From Sphingobacteriaceae bacterium GW460-11-11-14-LB5 (GTDB lineage Bacteria > Bacteroidota > Bacteroidia > Sphingobacteriales > Sphingobacteriaceae), in the NCBI GenBank assembly GCA_002151545.1, contig CP021237.1, positions 5,084,001 through 5,148,000 on the forward strand: 64,000 bases of DNA, written 5' to 3'. Shown piece after piece: positions 61,046 through 64,000 of this stretch. The notes under the pieces are model-generated. The model saw only the letters and a list, made by a program, of their open reading frames with translations, ran no database searches and was not told where the DNA came from. Every line of letters starts with the position of its first letter. The stretch's first letter is position 1. Both the position numbers and the translations under genes were made by a program.

Positions 61046-63196
61046 ATGAAACGTATCTTACCTGGCTTAATTGTGCTTAGTGCAATTACGGCTTGTAATA
61101 ACCCTCAAAAGAAAGAAATGAAAGCGATTAAGTGGCCCGATGCCAAAGCTCCGGTAGCAGAAATTATTCCGCACCAAAGAGTTATACACGGCGATACCGT
61201 AGTAGATAATTATTATTGGATGATCGATTATTTTAAAAAAGGTCCCGATAGTACAAAAGTTGTCGATTATCTAAAAGCCGAAAACACCTACCTGAACACA
61301 ATGATGAAAAGTACGGATCAATTTCAGGCTGATCTGTTTAAAGAAATGAAAGGTAGGATTAAAGAAAAAGATGAATCTGTTCCTGTTTTCAAAAATGGCT
61401 ATTTCTATTATACCAGAACTGAAGACGGACAACAATATTTTAAATATTGCCGTAAAAAAGGGAGTTTATCTGCCGCGGAGGAAATACTCTTGGATGTTGA
61501 TAAACTGGCAAAAGGCCATGCCTATTACAGCGCAACCGGATTTAATGTTAGTCCCGACAATAAACTTTTGGCCTTTGGCGTAGATCAGGTTTCACGCCGC
61601 CAATACACCATTAATGTTAAAAATTTAGAAACCGGTGAAATCCTGAAAGATGCCATTACCAACACCGAAGGTGGGGTAGCATGGGCGAATGATAATAAAA
61701 CGCTTTTCTATACCTCAAAAAATCCGGTTACCCTCTTAAGCGAAAAAATCAAAAAACACACGCTGGGTACCGATGCTAAAACAGATGTAGTGGTTTATGA
61801 TGAAAAAGACAACAGCAACTATATCGGTGTGATGAAATCAAAAAATGGCCGTTTTATTTTCATTGCCTCACAAGGAACATTAACTACTGAATACAGAATG
61901 ATTGATGCCGATCATCCGGAAGCAGCCTTTAAAGTATTTTCGCCCCGCTCAAACGATGTTTTATACGATATTTTAACGGTAGATGATAAGTTTTACATCG
62001 TTACGAACTGGAATGCTAAAAATTTCCGCCTGATGCAGTGCCCGCTGGATAAAACAGAAAAAGAAAACTGGAAAGAAGTTATTCCTAACCGAAAGGATGT
62101 TTTACTCGAATATGGAGAGGAATTTAAAGATCATTTGGTGTTATCAGAGCGTAAAAACGGCTTAACCGAACTGCGTGTACTGAAAAAAGATGGCAGCGAT
62201 TATTATATTAAGTTCGATGAACCTGTTTATGCGGCTGGCGTTGGTGCGAACCCCGAGTACAACAGTAAAACATTACGTTATTCCTATACCTCTCTAACTA
62301 CGCCAAATTCGGTTTACGATTACGATCTGGAGAAAAAGGATAAAAAGCTAATGAAACAGCAGGAAGTTGTTGGCGGCTACGATCCAAAAGATTACGCAAC
62401 TGAACGTGTTTTCGCTACGGCAAAAGATGGCACAAAAATACCGATTGCCTTGGTTTATAAAAAAGGCTTCAAAAAGAACAGCAATGCTCCATTACTCCTT
62501 TATGCCTATGGATCTTACGGATCGAGCACGGATGCAAATTTCTCTTCACCTAGGTTGAGTTTGTTAAACCGTGGCTTTGTTTTCGCTATTGCCAATATTC
62601 GTGGTGGACAAGAAATGGGACGTCAATGGTATGAAGATGGTAAACTGATGAAAAAGAAAAACACTTTCACCGATTTTATTTCGGCAGGGGAATACCTCGT
62701 TGATCAGAAATATACTTCAAAAGGCCATTTATATGCACACGGTGGTAGCGCTGGTGGTTTGTTGATGGGTGCAGTAGCCAATATGGCGCCCGATTTATGG
62801 AATGGCATAATTGCCGATGTTCCTTTTGTAGACGTAATTAATACCATGTTGGATGAAAGCATTCCGCTAACGACCAATGAATTTGACGAATGGGGCAATC
62901 CGAAACAAAAAGCAGCTTACGATTATATGAAAAGCTATTCTCCTTATGAAAATGTAGAGAAAAAAGCTTACCCGAATATGCTGGTTACGACAGGCTTACA
63001 CGATAGCCAGGTACAATATTTCGAGCCGGCCAAATGGGTGGCCAAATTAAGGGCCACAAAAACTGATAAAAATGTATTATTGCTAAAAACCAATATGGAA
63101 TTTGGTCATGGCGGCGCATCAGGCCGTTTCGATTATTTGAAAGATGTATCGTTACGCTGGGCGTTTTTATTCTCGCTAGAAGGGATAACGAAATAA
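61046..63196 (+). CDS. Prolyl oligopeptidase (S9A), lipoprotein
   Basis: The 716-residue protein has a lipobox (LSAITACNN), an N-terminal S9A region (QRVIHGDTVVDNYYWM), a seven-bladed propeller, and the catalytic domain with GSYGSSTDA, IANIRGGQEMGRQWYEDG, nucleophile in AHGGSAGGLLMG, acid in GLHDSQVQY, and histidine in EFGHGGASGRF. It cleaves after proline in short peptides in the periplasm. Confidence 0.95.
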   Translation: MKRILPGLIVLSAITACNNPQKKEMKAIKWPDAKAPVAEIIPHQRVIHGDTVVDNYYWMIDYFKKGPDSTKVVDYLKAENTYLNTMMKSTDQFQADLFKEMKGRIKEKDESVPVFKNGYFYYTRTEDGQQYFKYCRKKGSLSAAEEILLDVDKLAKGHAYYSATGFNVSPDNKLLAFGVDQVSRRQYTINVKNLETGEILKDAITNTEGGVAWANDNKTLFYTSKNPVTLLSEKIKKHTLGTDAKTDVVVYDEKDNSNYIGVMKSKNGRFIFIASQGTLTTEYRMIDADHPEAAFKVFSPRSNDVLYDILTVDDKFYIVTNWNAKNFRLMQCPLDKTEKENWKEVIPNRKDVLLEYGEEFKDHLVLSERKNGLTELRVLKKDGSDYYIKFDEPVYAAGVGANPEYNSKTLRYSYTSLTTPNSVYDYDLEKKDKKLMKQQEVVGGYDPKDYATERVFATAKDGTKIPIALVYKKGFKKNSNAPLLLYAYGSYGSSTDANFSSPRLSLLNRGFVFAIANIRGGQEMGRQWYEDGKLMKKKNTFTDFISAGEYLVDQKYTSKGHLYAHGGSAGGLLMGAVANMAPDLWNGIIADVPFVDVINTMLDESIPLTTNEFDEWGNPKQKAAYDYMKSYSPYENVEKKAYPNMLVTTGLHDSQVQYFEPAKWVAKLRATKTDKNVLLLKTNMEFGHGGASGRFDYLKDVSLRWAFLFSLEGITK

Positions 63197-63209
63197 TTTT
63201 CCATAAATC

Positions 63210-63279
63210 CGTCATTCCCAACTTGATTGGGAATCTTAATGCAACCCGCTTTAAGATTCCCGCCTGCGCGGGAATGACG
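63210..63279. repeat. REP-like inverted repeat
   Basis: CGTCATTCCC at 63210-63219 and GGGAATGACG at 63270-63279 form the outer stem; ATTCCCGCCTGCGCGGGAAT is an inner palindrome. This is a typical dispersed intergenic element and may act as terminator for the peptidase gene. Confidence 0.75.
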
Positions 63280-63316
63280 ATTATCTTTTAAAATTTAAAT
63301 TAAGCTAAAATCCACA

Positions 63317-63769
63317 ATGAACACCAAACTAAAAACACTACAAACTATCCATCTTGCTTTATGCTCGGGGGTTTTCCTCTTTGCATTGGTAACCATTTTT
63401 CTCAACCGCGAAATCATGTTTTTTGATGCGAACCCTAAAACCACTTCGCCTTTTAATCCAATATTTCCGATTATGGGGTTAATTACCATCTCGGCGAGTA
63501 TCTTTTTTTACAGAAATTTAATCGCTAAAATTGATAAAGCTGCGCCTGCCGACATAAAAATTAATATGTACCAAAGTGCATTTATCATTAGTTCGGCTTT
63601 ACTGGAAGGAGGCGCACTTTTCAACATTGTTGGTTTTTTTATGACCCATAATTCATTCTTTTTAATATTTGGCGTTGCTAATTTTATTTTTTTGATACTC
63701 AAGAGGCCAACTAAAGATAAATTGATTTCCGCTTTACAATTGCAATACCCCGATACCGAGTCTTTGTAA
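63317..63769 (+). CDS. Hypothetical four-span membrane protein
   Basis: The 150-residue protein has four likely membrane segments (HLALCSGVFLFALVTIF, PIFPIMGLITISASIFFY, AFIISSALLEGGALFNIVGFF, FFLIFGVANFIFLIL). Small membrane proteins of this shape are common in Bacteroidetes; function unknown. Confidence 0.8.
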   Translation: MNTKLKTLQTIHLALCSGVFLFALVTIFLNREIMFFDANPKTTSPFNPIFPIMGLITISASIFFYRNLIAKIDKAAPADIKINMYQSAFIISSALLEGGALFNIVGFFMTHNSFFLIFGVANFIFLILKRPTKDKLISALQLQYPDTESL

Positions 63770-63780
63770 GCAATTAGCCT

Positions 63781-63788
63781 TATCTTTG
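63781..63788 (+). promoter_or_regulatory. Bacteroidetes -7 box TATCTTTG
   Basis: TATCTTTG matches the Bacteroidetes -7 consensus TAnnTTTG. It ends 7 bp before the M16 gene ATG, so the transcript would have almost no leader. A TTTG lies upstream but at shorter spacing than the usual -33 box. Confidence 0.45.
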
Positions 63789-63795
63789 CCCCTCA

Positions 63796-64000
63796 ATGGA
63801 ATACAATGTTCACACTTTGCCAAACGGCATACGCTTATTGCATGTGCCCGCGGCCTCTGCCATATCTCACGCCTGCATTATCGTCAACACAGGATCGCGC
63901 GATGAACCTGAAAACAAAGCGGGTTTAGCACACTTTATTGAGCATTTGATTTTTAAGCGTACCGAAAAACGGAGCACCAACCAGATTTTAAACCGCCTGG
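63796..64000 (+). CDS. M16-family zinc peptidase (N-terminal 68 residues, cut by window edge)
   Basis: From ATG 63796: YNVHTLPNGIRLLHVP, then NTGSRDEPENKAGLAHFIEHLIFK, which includes the inverted zinc motif HxxEH (HFIEH). This is the start of an insulinase/processing-peptidase type protein. The frame is open to the window edge. Confidence 0.92.
   Translation, partial: MEYNVHTLPNGIRLLHVPAASAISHACIIVNTGSRDEPENKAGLAHFIEHLIFKRTEKRSTNQILNRL

Noticed and set aside
1..64000. CRISPR array, tRNA, rRNA or insertion sequence
   Set aside because: No regularly spaced repeats, no cloverleaf or rRNA-like sequence and no transposase gene seen on either strand.

Overview
The window is a Bacteroidota chromosome segment, most likely from a Pedobacter-like member of the Sphingobacteriaceae. 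Evidence: SusC/SusD with FecI/FecR-type regulators, Bacteroidetes-type (CTnDOT-like) transfer proteins, RteC, signal peptides and lipoproteins of Sphingobacteria style, and ribosome binding sites that are mostly absent. Sampled by eye, the transfer region (about 30-52 kb) is richer in G+C than the housekeeping genes after 54.4 kb.

Region 1 (1-27.1 kb, all on the minus strand) is a glycan and peptide utilisation locus. An ECF sigma factor and FecR anti-sigma precede a SusC transporter carrying an N-terminal STN signalling domain, a SusD lipoprotein and a DUF4397 lipoprotein, closed by a hairpin terminator. Downstream lie an S9 peptidase, small secreted proteins and a YdcF-like protein. A tight, partly translation-coupled cluster follows: esterase, GH51 arabinofuranosidase, GH78 rhamnosidase, a broken GH5-like fragment, TolB-propeller amidohydrolase, intact GH5-like hydrolase and a PPP-like phosphoesterase. 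A GntR/LacI-type regulator, aldose 1-epimerase, a Crp/Fnr-like regulator and the start of an alpha-oxoamine synthase complete the region. The GH5 fragment and the start of the intact GH5 gene are copies of the same GH78/GH5 junction, so the amidohydrolase sits between direct repeats.

Region 2 (27.2-53.9 kb, mostly plus strand) is the control and transfer module of an integrative conjugative element: stand-alone RNAP alpha-CTD-like protein, XRE regulator, RteC, a structured RNA-like intergenic region, toprim protein, repeat-rich candidate oriT, BfmA/BtgA-like and MobB-like mobilisation proteins, an orphan C5 methyltransferase, then ParA/TraB, TraE x2, TraF, TraG, three tandem paralogous secreted proteins, TraJ, K, L-like, M, N, a VirD4-type coupling protein and an M23 hydrolase. 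Accessory genes follow, including a tandem paralog pair, a D12-class adenine methyltransferase and a small gene framed by 19-bp inverted repeats. No integrase is visible.

The right edge of the element is exact to a few bases: from about 53,879-53,894 the sequence becomes the 3' part of comM/yifB. The 5' part of comM is nowhere in the window. If this is a simple insertion, the left end of the element lies beyond base 1, and the whole utilisation locus would be cargo of the conjugative element. This is inference and needs the left flank.

Region 3 (54.4-64 kb) is ordinary chromosome: a membrane protein, a lipoprotein, a beta-CASP MBL-fold protein, proB-proA, a prolyl oligopeptidase, a small membrane protein and the start of an M16 peptidase, with short REP-like hairpins between genes.
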